Positions 11,227 through 22,522 of a DNA stretch of 64,000 bases are shown here, piece by piece. This DNA comes from Cherax quadricarinatus (taxonomy: Eukaryota > Arthropoda > Malacostraca > Decapoda > Parastacidae): contig NC_091357.1 in assembly GCF_038502225.1 (NCBI RefSeq), forward strand, positions 8,831,639-8,895,638, read 5' to 3'. Numbering within the stretch: the first letter of the stretch is position 1; each line of letters begins with the position of its first letter. Position numbers and translations under genes: made by a program. Below the pieces are notes generated by a model. The model was given only the letters and a program-made list of their open reading frames with translations. It was not told the DNA's origin and made no database searches.

Positions 11227-11905
11227 CAGTCTATCATCAACACACACACAAGTCAGTCTATCATCAACACACACACAAGTCAGTCTATCCTCAACACACA
11301 CGTCAGTCTATCCTCAACACACACACACACGTCAGTCTATCCTCAACACACACACACACGTCAGTCTATCCTCAACACACACACGTCAGTCTACCCTCAA
11401 CACACACACACACGTCAGTCTATCATCAACACACATACAATCAGTCTATCCTCAACACACACATACGTCAGTCTATCCTCAACAATCACACACGTCAGTC
11501 TATCCTCAACACACACACACACGTCAATCTATCCTCAACACACACAAACGTCAATCTATCCTCAACACACACAAACGTCAATCTATCCTCAACACACACA
11601 CGTCAATCTATTCTCAACACACACACAGTCTATCCTCAACACACACACACACACACGTCAGTCCTCAACACACATACACGTCAGTCTATCCTCAACACAC
11701 ATACACGTCAGTCTATCCTCAACACACATACACACACACACACACACAGTCAATCTATCCTCAACACACATGTCAGTCTATTCTCAACACACACACACGT
11801 CAGTCTATCCTCAACACACTCAAACGTCAATCTATCCTCAAAACACACAAACGTCAATCTATCCTCAACACACACACGTCACTCTCGACACACACATTAG
11901 TCTAC
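10727..11905. repeat. CA-rich minisatellite, right part
   Basis: About 45 imperfect units of GTCAGTCTATCCTCAACACA, with CA runs of 3 to 12 dinucleotides between them. It is interrupted only by a 24-bp LINE-tail fragment at 11094. The 225-residue frame through it is repeat-derived. Confidence 0.93.
11094..11117 (-). mobile_element. 24-bp tail-only insertion of the LINE A/SINE 3' end
   Basis: GTTACCTGGAGGTTATTCCG with GGGA following is the reverse complement of the LINE A 3' tail, embedded cleanly between two minisatellite units. No other part of the element is present. Confidence 0.75.
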
Positions 11906-11984
11906 TGTATCATATGATAATTTCAACATTTGTTTGCGGGAAAACGTGTCTTCCAGAGTCCTGCTTCTTACTGTGGTCTACATA

Positions 11985-12475
11985 CTCCATCAAACACCTT
12001 AACTACTGGGAACGCTTGAAACCACTTGAGTTGTACTCACTGGAACGCAGGTGAGAAAGATGCATCATAATCTACACTTGGAAAATCCTAGAAGGAACTG
12101 TCCCTAATCTGCATACAGAAATTACTCCCTACGAAAGCAAAAGACTGGGGAGGCGATGCAAAATACCCCCAATGAAAAGTAGGGGCGCCATAGAGAAAAC
12201 ACCATAAGTGTCCGAGGCCCAAGACTGTTGAACAGCCTCCCACCAGGCATAAGGAGAATTACCAATAGGCCCCTGGCTGCCTTCGAGAGGGAGTTGAACA
12301 GATACTTAAAGTTGGTGCCGGATCACCCGGGCTGTGGTTCGTATGTTGGACTACGTGCAGCCAGTAGTAATAGCTTGGTCGATCAGGCCCTGATCCACCG
12401 GAAGGCCTGGTCGTGGACCGGGCCGCGTGGGCGTTGATCCCCGGAATACCATCCAGGTAGACTCCGGGTAGACTT
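11985..12475 (+). mobile_element. LINE family A, copy 3 (short, diverged)
   Basis: Begins at ATCAAACACCTTAACTACTG, matching the C-terminal coding part of copies 1 and 2. It contains a stop where copy 1 has the RRRERY stretch (AGGTGAGAAAG) and a deletion near 12190 that removes the TLRE segment. A 69-codon frame (12228-12437) keeps the terminal region ending WTGPRGR. It is more diverged than copies 1 and 2. Confidence 0.88.
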
Positions 12476-13065
12476 CCCGATCGGCTTGATTCATCAGGCC
12501 GTCAACCCGGATGCCTGATCTTGGCCCAGACTTCGGGAGGGGGAGGGAGGGGACTCCTGGAACTGTTTACAGGTAATATTCTTGGATCAAGAGCCTTTAA
12601 CCAGTCTCACGTCATCACTTCATTCTCCCTGAAAGATACTATTAAAAAGTTCATGTCAGCGGTCGTAATAAGAGACGTCATGAGGCCGGCGGCCTCACCC
12701 CAGGGGTGCGGCTGACACTTGCCAGAGCTCACACCCTCACCACCACCGGCCAATCACAATCCACCAAAAGAAACGAGTCTAAGATTTCATTGGGGAGAAG
12801 TTTGCAGTGTTGGATGTGGTGGTCACTGCGGGTGATGCTTCACCCACCTACAACCCGGTGCACACTTTCTGCTACTAATACCTTCCTCTCTGCCAACACC
12901 ACCCACGTTTGCTTCTTTGGGGCGACATGCTTAATTAATCCTGAGTTGCAATATAAATAAATAAACAACACCTCAGACCGAGATACTGAAAAACTACTTT
13001 AATGCAGAGTGTGCAGATATGAATCTTGAGACAATGTTTTTAAATAATTTGGCCCATACATACAT
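12476..13065. other. No gene seen; short repeat relic
   Basis: 12480-12560 (TGATTCATCAGGCCGTCAAC) resembles the GATCAGGC-type sequence in LINE A 3' regions and may be an old relic. The remainder shows no recognisable coding or repeat structure. Confidence 0.4.
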
Positions 13066-13067
13066 AC

Positions 13068-13155
<88 letters not shown>

Positions 13156-13288
13156 ATAAGATCACAGTAAACAGGTTATTTCAGAATATGCAAAACAACC
13201 ACTGTGAAGGAATAGAGAAATTCCATGGGCTTTCGTGACTACTCACGAAAGCGCTTGGAATTTCTCTATTCCTTCATAGTGGTTGTTT

Positions 13289-13376
<88 letters not shown>

Positions 13377-13467
13377 GTGAGTAGTCACGAAAGCGCTTGG
13401 AATTTCTCTATTCTTTCAGAGTGGTTGTTTTGCATATTCTGAAATCACCTGTTTACTGTGATCTTAT

Positions 13468-13505
<38 letters not shown>
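13066..13505. mobile_element. Foldback element interrupted by (TA)n
   Basis: GCAATAAGATCACAGTAAAC (13153 on) returns inverted at 13450-13472, and CACGAAAGCGCTTGGAATTT occurs in both arms. Three long (TA)n tracts lie at the left edge, between the arms and at the right edge. A smaller palindrome, TTCGTGACTACTCACGAA, occupies 13232-13249. GAAA followed by the self-complementary AGCGCT has the same plan as GAAA-ACGT in the hammerhead-like elements. No protein is encoded. Confidence 0.75.
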
Positions 13506-13506
<1 letters not shown>

Positions 13507-13524
13507 TTATATTTATATATAGAT

Positions 13525-13532
13525 AGAGAGTT

Positions 13533-13619
<87 letters not shown>
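13525..13619. repeat. (GA)n microsatellite
   Basis: About 45 GA dinucleotides. Confidence 0.96.
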
Positions 13620-13625
<6 letters not shown>

Positions 13626-14589
13626 CTCTACTGCAACTGTGGGGACCATACCTTCAGAGAAGTGGAGCATTAAAGTGCCATAAGCACTTGTCAATAATAA
13701 GAATCAACCTGTATTGGTAATGGAAATACTGTCTGACGTCATAAAACTTATATTTTGAACTCATCGTCTAGCATCCCCAGGATGCTGCAGGTATTTCCTC
13801 TCTGGATGGCAACACCGAGTCTCAGGAGAAGAAACCAGTCCTTCTGGGTCCTTGCTTTAAACAACTTTGTCACCTAACTGCTTCAGAAATCAGAGTGTGC
13901 ACCTGCACCATGTTCCAAGGGTCTTCGATCCTATGGGGACTAAGTTATAGCATAGTGCCAGGTACCTGTAATTCTCAATCATCTGTTTCCTGGAAACTGA
14001 CGGTACCATTTCCTTCGGGTTCTGTGTATCACAGGTAGGTGTCGGCCACAGGTGTGGTCCCATGCTGCCTATTTACCGTCTTGCCAGAGTAGCATTGTCA
14101 CTCCAGAACGCTTCTGGTTGTGGTCAGGCCTAGTTAGCTAAGGTTCCCATTCTCAATGATAACATGCTGTGGCGAAGACTCGCTTGGCATCATTGACTTC
14201 TTCCTCTTTGGCATACTTTCTCTTTAGTGTATGGTAGATGAGATCATGAAGCCGAAACTAGTCTGTCACAGCGCTGGCGCGCATAAACCTGTGTACAGTG
14301 AAAATAGGGAGGACTAAGCGAAGAGCTACGTTAATGCAAATGGCCTGAGCGTCGAGGCGAATGGCTAAGAAGAAATCAAGGAAAGAAAAGTGAAAATTTC
14401 CAGCATATGGGGCCTTCACTACCAGGAGACGAACACTGTCCTTTCTTGAGGCATTGTCGAGCAACGTCTGGAATATTTTCTCCGCAATGGCGCTGTCCCA
14501 ATAGGACTGTTTATGGTCTTTGGGAAGAGCAGGGCAGGTTGAAGAGTCGGCAAGGATATCCTGCTACCCTGCTGCTTCAGTAACCTTTA
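13620..14589. other. Unassigned, possibly an old diverged repeat
   Basis: 13795-13850 (GGTATTTCCTCTCTGGATGG) resembles 39440-39500 (AGATATTTCCTCGCTGGACT), with the same following GCAACACCGAG/GCAGCACTGAG order. The two regions may therefore be old copies of one element. Nothing codes recognisably. Confidence 0.35.
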
Positions 14590-15616
14590 CAGTGCTAGTC
14601 ACGGCATTATGCCACCCCTCCCCACACACATACCAAAACACAAACACATACCATGAAAGATTATAATATTTATATTTGCACATTTACTGAGGTTTTAATA
14701 CTTGATGCTGCGTCCTTCGTGCTTTATCACGTCCCTCAGCCGTGTAGGAAGACTCTCACACAAATTCTTGAGGGTTTGGGGAGGTATATTATTCCATGCC
14801 TCATGTAGAGCAGCCTCCAGCCAAAGGATGGAACTGACATCGTTGCCCAGTAAACTTCATTTCACTATTGACCAGAAGTTCTAAATAGGGTTTAGGTCTG
14901 CAGAATTAACTTGCCAGCCATTAAAGAACCTCACTTCACAGTTCTTAAGCCAATGAACTACAGATTTGGTAGTATGACATGGTGCACCGTCCTGCATAAA
15001 ACCGTAGCCCCACACTTGTCAAATGCATCAAGTAAATTGTCACACAATAACTCCAAGTAATTATACTGGTTTTTGGGAAGCACAATGAGTTCACCAACAC
15101 TCTGAGCACTATGAGCGAGTCTGGGTGTTTGGTGGTCCCACAGGTGTAGCGTGGGTCTAGCGGGTCGGTACACGTCCCCCACGATTACAGGTGACGGTGA
15201 AGGTCGCTTCATCACTCCAAAGTACTTCAGACCACTGTTGAGGATTCCAGTGAAGATATTTCTTTGCATAATCCAGCCTTCGTTTCTTCTGTGGCTTGGA
15301 GAGGATCGGTTTCTTAACTTGGCGGTGACTATTGTAGCCCAGTTCAGACGCACATCTGTTAACAGTTCTTACAGACACCTCTGAGAGAAGATGTGGGTTC
15401 TTTTCTTTCAATTCTCTAGCAGTTATCTTAGGTGTACTCTCTAACTGCTTCACTGGTGAGTCACTGGAGTGTGGCAGCAGGCCGTGACGTCATGCTAACG
15501 GCTGCTACCGGCATAATGCACTGACGAAAGAAGACCCCTCCTGTATGGTAGGTCTGTGATTTCGTCACGGCATTATGGCGGGGCGCTCACCCGGCATAAT
15601 GCCGTGACTAGCACTG
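14590..15616 (-). mobile_element. Tc1-type DNA transposon, degenerate, with TA target duplication
   Basis: Terminal inverted repeats of about 24 bp, CAGTGCTAGTCACGGCATTA and onward at the left and its exact inverse at the right, sit between TA dinucleotides at 14588-14589 and 15617-15618. TA duplication is diagnostic of Tc1/mariner. The total of 1027 bp is too short for a complete Tc1 element (normally about 1.3-1.6 kb), so there is an internal loss, mainly of the N-terminal DNA-binding region. Further CGGCATTATG copies lie near the right end at 15510-15580. Confidence 0.92.
14880..15480 (-). pseudogene. Tc1-like transposase remnant
   Basis: The best frame (15157-15453) holds a helix-turn-helix remnant followed by RLDYAKKYLHW and QWSEVLWSDEATF, where the first catalytic Asp of the DDE triad sits. 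A frame change follows; PKNQYNYLELL lies in another frame. Around 14985-15005 the minus strand reads MQDGAPCHTT, with the second catalytic Asp, and then DLNPI next to a stop at 14884. At least two frame changes and one stop make it inactive. The apparent start at 15453 is a GTG in mid-sequence, so the true N-terminus is lost. Confidence 0.88.
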
Positions 15617-17350
15617 TAGGTTGTTAATTCCTACATACAGAACCTTTCAATCATTCCAGGGCTTTTTTCTTCACTATTTCGCTGGATGCAATACGTGAAT
15701 ATAGAAAAGCAGGAAAAGCTATCTGTGTTATGACTTGCTAATCCCCCTGAAAGGATTGCTTAATCCCACTGGTGAAATTCCGTTGAAAAATTTACTGCAT
15801 TTCTGAATACTGATTTCAAAGGAGGTGCCCACCTGGAGAAATAGGTTACAAAGGGCATGGAGAGACGTCTTTTAAGACACAAGTTATGATAAGCATCCAA
15901 ATGACTTATCCTCTCCATCCTCCTGAAATCTTTCAGTGTCTCTTGAGATTATTTTTAGTGGCAGGAACTCCCAACAAGTTGATTGTTCTAGGGCCTAAAA
16001 ACTGTTTAATCTGGCCCTGGGTGCTAATTTGAATAAAATGCTTCACCTCTACAGAAAAACCCTCCACATTCTTAAACATTAACCCCCATCCAAAAAAAAA
16101 AAAATATCCCCTTCAGCGCTACAAGAAACCCCTCCAGCTTCTTAAACACTAATCTCAAGAAAATGCATCACCGCCGGGAGAAAGCATTCTTGCATCCAAA
16201 AACGCCTCGCTCAAAAACACGCAATAAAATGCAAATCGCCCAGTCACCCGGAAACAATACATCTCACGTCAACATATAAGCTCAACTACAGCATATAAAA
16301 GCCCTTATGCTGTGCATAGTTAGTCTCTTAGGCTGGAGGGAGGTATTAACTACATTCTCCAGTAGTCTCAGTCAGGCAAAGGATGAATGTTTGAAAAGGT
16401 TTAATAGGGAATAACGAATGAAGACTTGGCTACTAGAAGTTTAATAGGAAATAATGAATGAAGACTTGGATACTAGAAGAACCAGATGTTAATGATACAG
16501 CGAGTCAAAACGTCAATAAGTTCAAAACCTAATATGATAGTATAAATCACAGTTTTGATATGTGAAGAATCAGAGTGATACAGTAAACGAATGGATAGAT
16601 ATATTAGAGCAGTTTAGTCTCGTATGTCTGTTGGGAGTTCAAGTCCAAGTAATTTTTCTATTATTTTTAATAATATTCTTTGGAATTTCTCGTTTAACAT
16701 CCCTCACATTTTTGTCTCTGAGCAGACAATTCTGTTGTTATTCTTATTTTTTGTCCTATTTTACCTTGCAAATTTTATTTGATTTTAAAACTTAAAAAGC
16801 ATGAATCTAATTCGCTTTTTTTCTAATATCATTTCGAAGTTGTTTTTTTCTGAATATATTTTTAATATGTTCGTTTCTGTGTGTTCGCTCTTGTGTGTAT
16901 TCAGCGAGAGGTGATAACACACATACACATGAGCCATTTCGAAATTACCAGGAATTTTCTGCTTTCTGATCTTTGGGTCTATGTTGTGAAACTATGTATG
17001 GGGTCTGTGTCTACTTCCGCCTGCTTGTCCAGCTCATTCCATGTGTTTAGTAACTTGATAATTAAGAAATACGTACTGTGATCCCTGTGGCTTATTTCTG
17101 TAGCCTCTGCATTCTTGTCCCCTGTGGCCTATGCCTTCTGATCCCCTGTGACTTATCCATGTGGCCTATGCCTTCTCGTCCCCTGTGGTTTATCCCCGTG
17201 GACTATGCCTTCTCGTCCCCTGTGGCCTATGCCTTCTCGTCCCCTGTAGCCTCTGCATTCTCGCCCCCTGAAGGTTACATTCCGACTGTCATCGTCTGAT
17301 CCATCAAGTTCTCTGAGTATCTTGTCTAACCTGGTTCTTTCTTTTGTCTT
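15617..17350. other. No gene recognised
   Basis: AT-rich. 17079-17280 carries an imperfect ~24-bp repeat around CTCGTCCCCTGTGGCCTATG. Short T-rich frames at 16562 and 16881 have no recognisable motif. Confidence 0.5.
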
Positions 17351-17380
17351 ACAAAGGTGTGTGTGTGTGTGTGTGTGTTA
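17351..17380. repeat. (GT)n microsatellite
   Basis: About twelve GT dinucleotides just outside a set of LINE B tail fragments. Confidence 0.9.
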
Positions 17381-17436
17381 GCTACCAGCTGTCAAAGACA
17401 TTTGTCGACAGACACTTGGCCTGTTTGGTTTGAATG

Positions 17437-18272
17437 TGTGTACTCGCCTATATGTGGCTGCAGGAGTCGAGTCACAGGTGTGTGTGTACTCACCTATTTT
17501 TCCCTAACATTTCTTAGTAGGACAATCCCCTTAGCTTTGGGACTAGTCTTGTTGCAAACCTTTGCACTTTCTCTAATTTCTTGACGTGCTTGAACAGGTG
17601 TAGATTCCAAACTGGTGCTACATACTCCAATATGAGCCTGACGTACATGATGTGTGAATGTACTCACCTAATTGTGATTACAGGGGTCGATACTCAGCTC
17701 CTGACCCCACCTCTTCACTGATCGCTACTAGGTCCTCTCTCTGCTTTCTGAGCTTTGTCATACCTCGACTTATAGCTATGTATGGTTCCTGCCTCAACTA
17801 CATCACTTGCTAGGCTATTCCACTTCCTGACGACTCTGTGACTGAAGAAGTACTTCCTAACATCCCTGTGACTCGTCTGAGTCTTCAGCTTCCAATTGTG
17901 ACCCCTTGTTTCTGTGTTCCCTCTCTGGAACATCCTGTCTCTGTCCACCTTGTCTATTCCACGCATTATTTTATATGTTGTTATCATGTCTCCCCTGACC
18001 CAGTGTCCTCCAGTGTCGTCAGTCCAATTTCCCTCAACCTTTCTTCGCAGGACATTCCCTTGAGCTCCGGAACTAGCCTTGTTGCAAACCTTCGTGCTTT
18101 CTCTAATTTCTTGACGTGCTTGACCAGGTATGGGTTCCAAACCGGTACTGCATACTCCTGTATGGGCCTGACGTACACGGTGTACAATGTCTTGAACGAT
18201 TCCTTACTAAGGTATCGGAACGCTATTCTCAGGTTTGCCAGGCGCCCATATGCTGCAGCCGTTATCTGGTTG

Positions 18273-18275
<3 letters not shown>
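17437..18275 (-). mobile_element. LINE family B fragments (3' end, minus strand)
   Basis: Three pieces: a tail-only piece (17437-17475), a piece with an internal deletion (17480-17650), and a longer C-terminal piece (17660-18275). The minus strand shows ITAAAYGRLANLR, LSKESFKTLYTVYVRPI, KKLEKARRFATRLVPEL, then after a frame change RGDMITTYKIMRGIDKVDRD and FFSHRVVRKWNSL. These match the long LINE B frame at 50619. The tail (GACCCCTGTAATC..AGGTGAGTACA) lies at 17656-17700. The 5' break at 18275 abuts (GT)n. Confidence 0.9.

Positions 18276-18363
<88 letters not shown>
18276..18363. repeat. (GT)n microsatellite at LINE B 5' junction
   Basis: About 44 GT dinucleotides start exactly where LINE B homology stops. 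Confidence 0.96.
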
Positions 18364-18366
<3 letters not shown>

Positions 18367-18731
18367 CGTGCGTGGGCACGCGCGCCTTGGGGGTCTTTCA
18401 CCCTCTGGGATGACCAAAACCAATATAAAAAAACAAAACAAAGTTTACTAAGGAGATGATGCTGGGAGAGTGACGGGTGGAAGCTGAGCTCGTCAGAGAT
18501 GAGCGCCTCAAACCTGTTCGTACGCGTTTGAAGTACATCAGAAAACAGCTGCTGATCTCCCGAAGGGCCGTACGGCCAGGAGCTACACACTGATGATGAT
18601 TTTAGCAGGGAACTGGCTGCAGGGCGCGTAAACCCCGCTCCTCCGGGCTGATCGCTCTTGATTCCCAGCATCCTTGATGAGGCGAGGTTCACACTGTTTC
18701 CACAGCAGTTTATTGTACTTTGATGTAGCTG

Positions 18732-18812
<81 letters not shown>

Positions 18813-19077
18813 CGTCTCTGTGGTTTTGTGTGTTTGCATAAGAAGTCACTGAGCATTTGATTCGAGTGTTTATCTTATTTAGTTTTAATGCGTCCATGAG
18901 TCACGTATTTCTTAATTTATCACACTTACACACACACACACGTATGTTCGGATCACTCTCAAATGAGCGGCTTTCTTTCAGCACAGAGCTTTGATCATGT
19001 GAGCTCGGTCAAAAGAGACTCGTTCTTTCAACCACAAGTCATTTACTGCATCACCTTTGGTCGAATGTGACTCATCA
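18364..19077. other. No gene; contains (GT)n at 18733-18802
   Basis: A second long GT run with a GCGCGCG end lies at 18733-18808. The flanking sequence shows no recognisable protein. Long minus-strand frames here are built from HT repeats of the microsatellites. Confidence 0.6.
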
Positions 19078-19260
19078 ACGGCAAACAGTCAGGAGGGGGA
19101 TTACCAACAAATACAGTCTGAGGGATTACCAAGAAATACAGTCGGACATATTACCAACAAATACAGAGGGATTATCAACATACACAGTCGGGGGGATTAC
19201 CAGCAAATACATTCAGAAGGATTAGCAATAAATACATTTAGAGGGATTACCAACAAATAC
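19078..19260. repeat. Imperfect 21-24-bp repeat (GGGATTACCAACAAATACAG)
   Basis: About eight variable units, including AGGGATTATCAACATACACA and AAGGATTAGCAATAAATACA. Confidence 0.75.
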
Positions 19261-19261
19261 C

Positions 19262-19385
19262 TACCTGTCTACTCCGGCAGCCCCGACCCTGGGCCACGAT
19301 TGTCTGGTGCTTGCCTGGTTAACCAGGCTGTTGCTACTGGCGGCCCACATTCATAACAGCCTGGTTGATCTGGTACTTAGTGGAG
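19262..19385. repeat. Dispersed repeat fragment (TTAACCAGGCTGTTGCTACT)
   Basis: Shares the AACCAGGCTGTTG motif with 3682-3745 and 4310-4340, and resembles the GTTGATCAGGCC region of LINE A 3' ends. Its class is uncertain; a SINE or LINE 3' derivative is likely. Confidence 0.4.
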
Positions 19386-20640
19386 GTACATATCCAATTT
19401 CCTCTCAAAGACTTGTTCCGACACTGTTCCTGATATATTTTGGGCTCACGGATGTTGATTCTCTTAAGTGTGTCCAAGGCGCCTCTGCTTTTCACTGGGT
19501 TTACTTTACATTTCCTCCCATATCTCTCATTTCAGTATGCTGCTATGGCAGTGTACCTGATTTAGACTAGGTCCTGGAGTGCCTTCCATGTACACATTAT
19601 CATGGATCGCTCTTTCTCCTCCGCTGTAGTGGCGTTCCCAGTAATTTAAATGATTTATTGGCTCTTTGCGGTTCGTAAATGATCTCTGTATCTGCTAGAG
19701 CTCTGATAAAGCCCCTGTTCAAAACAGAGCCGTCAACAATGAAAAATACTCTAATAATAATATTATCAGTGCTAAACGCGAGAGGAAACAAGCGATTTCA
19801 GTGGTGTCACTATTAACATTATTTTCCTTGTTTTGAAGGTTCTCATTATCCACTTCATCACTTTTCTGGCTTTCGTGGCATTTGCCTTATTGTGTTTTTT
19901 AAAGGATTGGTCAGCTGACATGATTACCCACAAGTCCTTCATATGTTGTTTCGTTCTATTTGGTGTTTTTTTTGCAGTGCCCCTGTTGAGTTACCTGAGC
20001 CAGAGGAACCTGTCACCACTGAATGTTGCTATTCTCCGCTTCCCATGGAAAAATCTCTGCTTGTATCTTTTCACAATTTCTCGATGTCTTCTACTGAGGT
20101 GATTTTCATGCTTACTTTGGTATAATCCACAAATGATATGAAAATGGCGACTGCTTTTATTTATGCTACGAAGACGAGAAACAGTTAAGGCGCCATAACT
20201 GTGTCTTGGTATGTTGGTACATAACTTTGTTACATATATTTTTGAATATCCATTTACCAACTTTTCCCATTATATCTATCACCATTATTTTAAATGTAAT
20301 CCTCCCATGGCCTCAGAAACCTTAGCGAAACAGGTGAAAACAAAATCTTCGTTCCGGCTGTCTTCTGCCGCCTGTTATATTGGTTTTGTTATTTTAACAA
20401 TCACGATCATCCAGTACTACATTGATGCTGGTCTGGGTTGTACAGGTTCTGCTGTTACATAATGTTTGTAGCTTGGCTTCTCATCTACCTTTCCAAAGCT
20501 CTTCATCTCTTTTTTTTCAGGGCTCTATTGATTCTTTATTGTTAAGGAGTTATAGAACATCTATACTTTACGTCCTCTAGGAGTTCATATTTAACTTCTT
20601 TCTCCAAAGAATACCGAGTGCTCGTGCTAAAATAACAATC
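19386..20640. other. No gene recognised
   Basis: Frames at 19833 and 20211 are hydrophobic and T-rich but have no recognisable domain, and nothing suggests exons. Confidence 0.45.
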
Positions 20641-20722
20641 AGGGAACGGGTGGGGCTTGAACCCAAGACATGCGAGTCCTAAAACTCACAAGCCAGTGCG
20701 TTAACCACTTGACCAGCTAGCG
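20641..20722 (-). mobile_element. tRNA-like SINE head, minus strand
   Basis: On the minus strand AGCTGGTCAAGTGGTTAACG has A-box form and GGGTTCAAGCCCC is a good B box, spaced as in a class II (Leu/Ser-type) tRNA. The acceptor-stem halves do not pair, so this is a SINE head or tRNA pseudogene, not a working tRNA. Between the boxes the sequence is close to the heads at 4908 and 23166 (same GAGTTTT-rich anticodon region). Confidence 0.65.
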
Positions 20723-21410
20723 GTATTTTGCACTTCTTTATAACCAGGTACTGCATGAGTGAGCATGTTTTCTAATTATTTTCGAATTATGAGGATTAGT
20801 GCTTCTGTCAGTTTTATGTGTGGCCTTCAGTGGTTATAAAAAAAATATGCATTTTCCACCCTGCTTTCATACTGTTTTTTTAGAATTTCGCTCATTCTTT
20901 TTTCATCATCAGTGTGTTATTAATCGTCTAATTCTACTGGAAGTTGTTAACTTTGATTTTGCATGTGTATAAATATTTGGAGTTTCTTGCAATATCCTGG
21001 ATGGCTTTTTGTTTCCTTTGTGTTTCTTCAATCTAGTACGAAAGCTTATGTTTTCCTTCAATCTTGGTAATCTCTCTTAAGATTATCTTTCCATCGTTGT
21101 GACATATTCATGTTTTTAAGCAGTAACTATTACTCTATGCTTTCTTTCTATATTTGATATGTTTAGGTTTTCTCGATGGTGTATATTTTATACATACCTT
21201 GTATGCTTCTTTCCTCAGGTTTTCTAAGCACAGGAAAGGGTCTAGGGTTACGTGAGCTTAGGTAAGATTTGTCAAGAAACAAGGCAAGTGCTTTCTGACG
21301 TGGGTCTTAGTCATATGATGACCCGCCACTGGAGCTTTTGGTCATCTGACCGAGGCTTTCTACTGGTTTACCGGTCCATCCCTTTAAAAATTAAGATTAT
21401 AACCATTCTA
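20723..21410. other. No gene recognised
   Basis: T-rich sequence. 21230-21400 contains short inverted stretches (GGTCATCTGACCGAGGC) that may belong to an unidentified repeat. Confidence 0.4.
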
Positions 21411-21783
21411 CTGGTTTAGGTGGTCATAATTGTTTCCCAGAGTACGTCTGAGACCTCTTGATTTTGTCCCAGTCATATCTCTGATTAAGTTAAATTTACT
21501 GAACATCTCTGTCACACTATTGCTGGAGTCATCAACTCTTGAAGTTATACTTGCTTGCACGTCTATACCATGATCAGAGTACAAGTATATTTTATCTGTG
21601 ACTGTTGTCTCCGATGAGTTCCTTGTTATTCGTGAAGATCAAATCTAGCGTATTTTCATTTCTAGCGGGTTCTTTGATCTCTCTGAAATATTGAGATAGC
21701 GTGTTTCCAGGAACTATTTTTAATGCAACGAGGCGATTTACCATCTTCCATTTTATATCTGACAGGTTGAAATCCCCAAACAC
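21411..21783 (-). mobile_element. LINE endonuclease-domain fragment, minus strand
   Basis: The minus strand at 21592-21783 encodes FGDFNLSDIKW, then NENTLDLIFTNN, both standard in the apurinic-type endonuclease of CR1/Jockey-group LINEs. After one frame change, YSDHG follows at about 21568-21582, the region of the catalytic Ser-Asp-His. The fragment is cut at its 5' end by the SINE starting at 21784. It could belong to the same family as the C-terminal pieces at 24808 and 33640, but they do not overlap. Confidence 0.8.
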
Positions 21784-22025
21784 TGAGGTCCGTGGTTCGA
21801 TCTCCGGTACGGGTGGAAATGTCCGGGCGTGTTTCCTTAAGACACTTGCTGTTTCTGTTCACATAGCAACAAATAGGTACCTGAGTGTTAGCCAATTAGT
21901 GTGGGTCGCATTCTGGGGGCATTAACCAAATTTGCCCGAAATGCTCTGCATGACAAGGGACTTTCTATATAGTATGTCACTAATGTCAGCTAGGTCTGTA
22001 TAAATTGTACATGTACTTGTAGAAA
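21784..22025 (+). mobile_element. tRNA-headed SINE, 5'-truncated
   Basis: Begins in the tRNA-like head, with GTGGTTCGATCTC as B box (21793-21804). The body motif AATAGGTACCTGAGTGTTAG and GTGTGGGTCGCATTCTGGG is shared with the SINEs at 26986, 38335 and 54490. It ends in AGAAATAAAGACATT followed by an (ATT)n tail. That 3' end differs from the CCCCGG tail of the 27057 copy, so two SINE subfamilies use different LINE-type tails. Confidence 0.75.
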
Positions 22026-22028
22026 TAA

Positions 22029-22031
22029 AGA

Positions 22032-22077
<46 letters not shown>
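22029..22077. repeat. (ATT)n microsatellite, SINE tail
   Basis: Sixteen or so ATT units directly follow the SINE 3' end. They probably grew from its tail. Confidence 0.93.
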
Positions 22078-22082
<5 letters not shown>

Positions 22083-22522
22083 TACTATAACTGTAATCTA
22101 GATATCCCCAATGCAGTCACTATTAGACATTAGAGTAGCAGACAGTTGATGATGAACCCAGTTTGTAAAAATATATCTCTTATTCTTTGACGGATACATA
22201 CATATATTTCAGTGAGTTTATTGGGTGTGACGTTTTAAGTTGTGCTAGACTGGCTTGGTGACCTGGCTTGTTATTGATAAAAGCGAGGTAGTACAGCACA
22301 GCTGTGTCCTGCCCAACTTGGGTCACCCAAGACTAGCTGATGATGCTTAGTATAGAGTAGGTTGTGTTTGTTTCTTAAAATTCAGGCTGATTTTCACGAA
22401 GTTGTTGTCACAATGTTATATTTAAAAAAAAAAAAAGGCAGCGGCTGCCTTATGAAAGTCACACATTACTGTCAACACAAAGCCCTCCCCACAAACAAAT
22501 ACTGTAACAAAAAGATTTAAAT
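22078..22522. other. No gene recognised
   Basis: No motif or repeat identified apart from A-rich and T-rich runs near 22423. Confidence 0.45.

Noticed and set aside
11223..11900. 225-residue His/Thr-rich protein
   Set aside because: Translation of the CA-rich minisatellite.
15157..15453. Start codon of the transposase at 15453
   Set aside because: It is a GTG within sequence that continues upstream in frame; the real N-terminus has been lost.
20641..20722. Functional tRNA-Leu or tRNA-Ser gene
   Set aside because: A and B boxes are present but the acceptor-stem halves do not pair and the head resembles the SINE palindromes.
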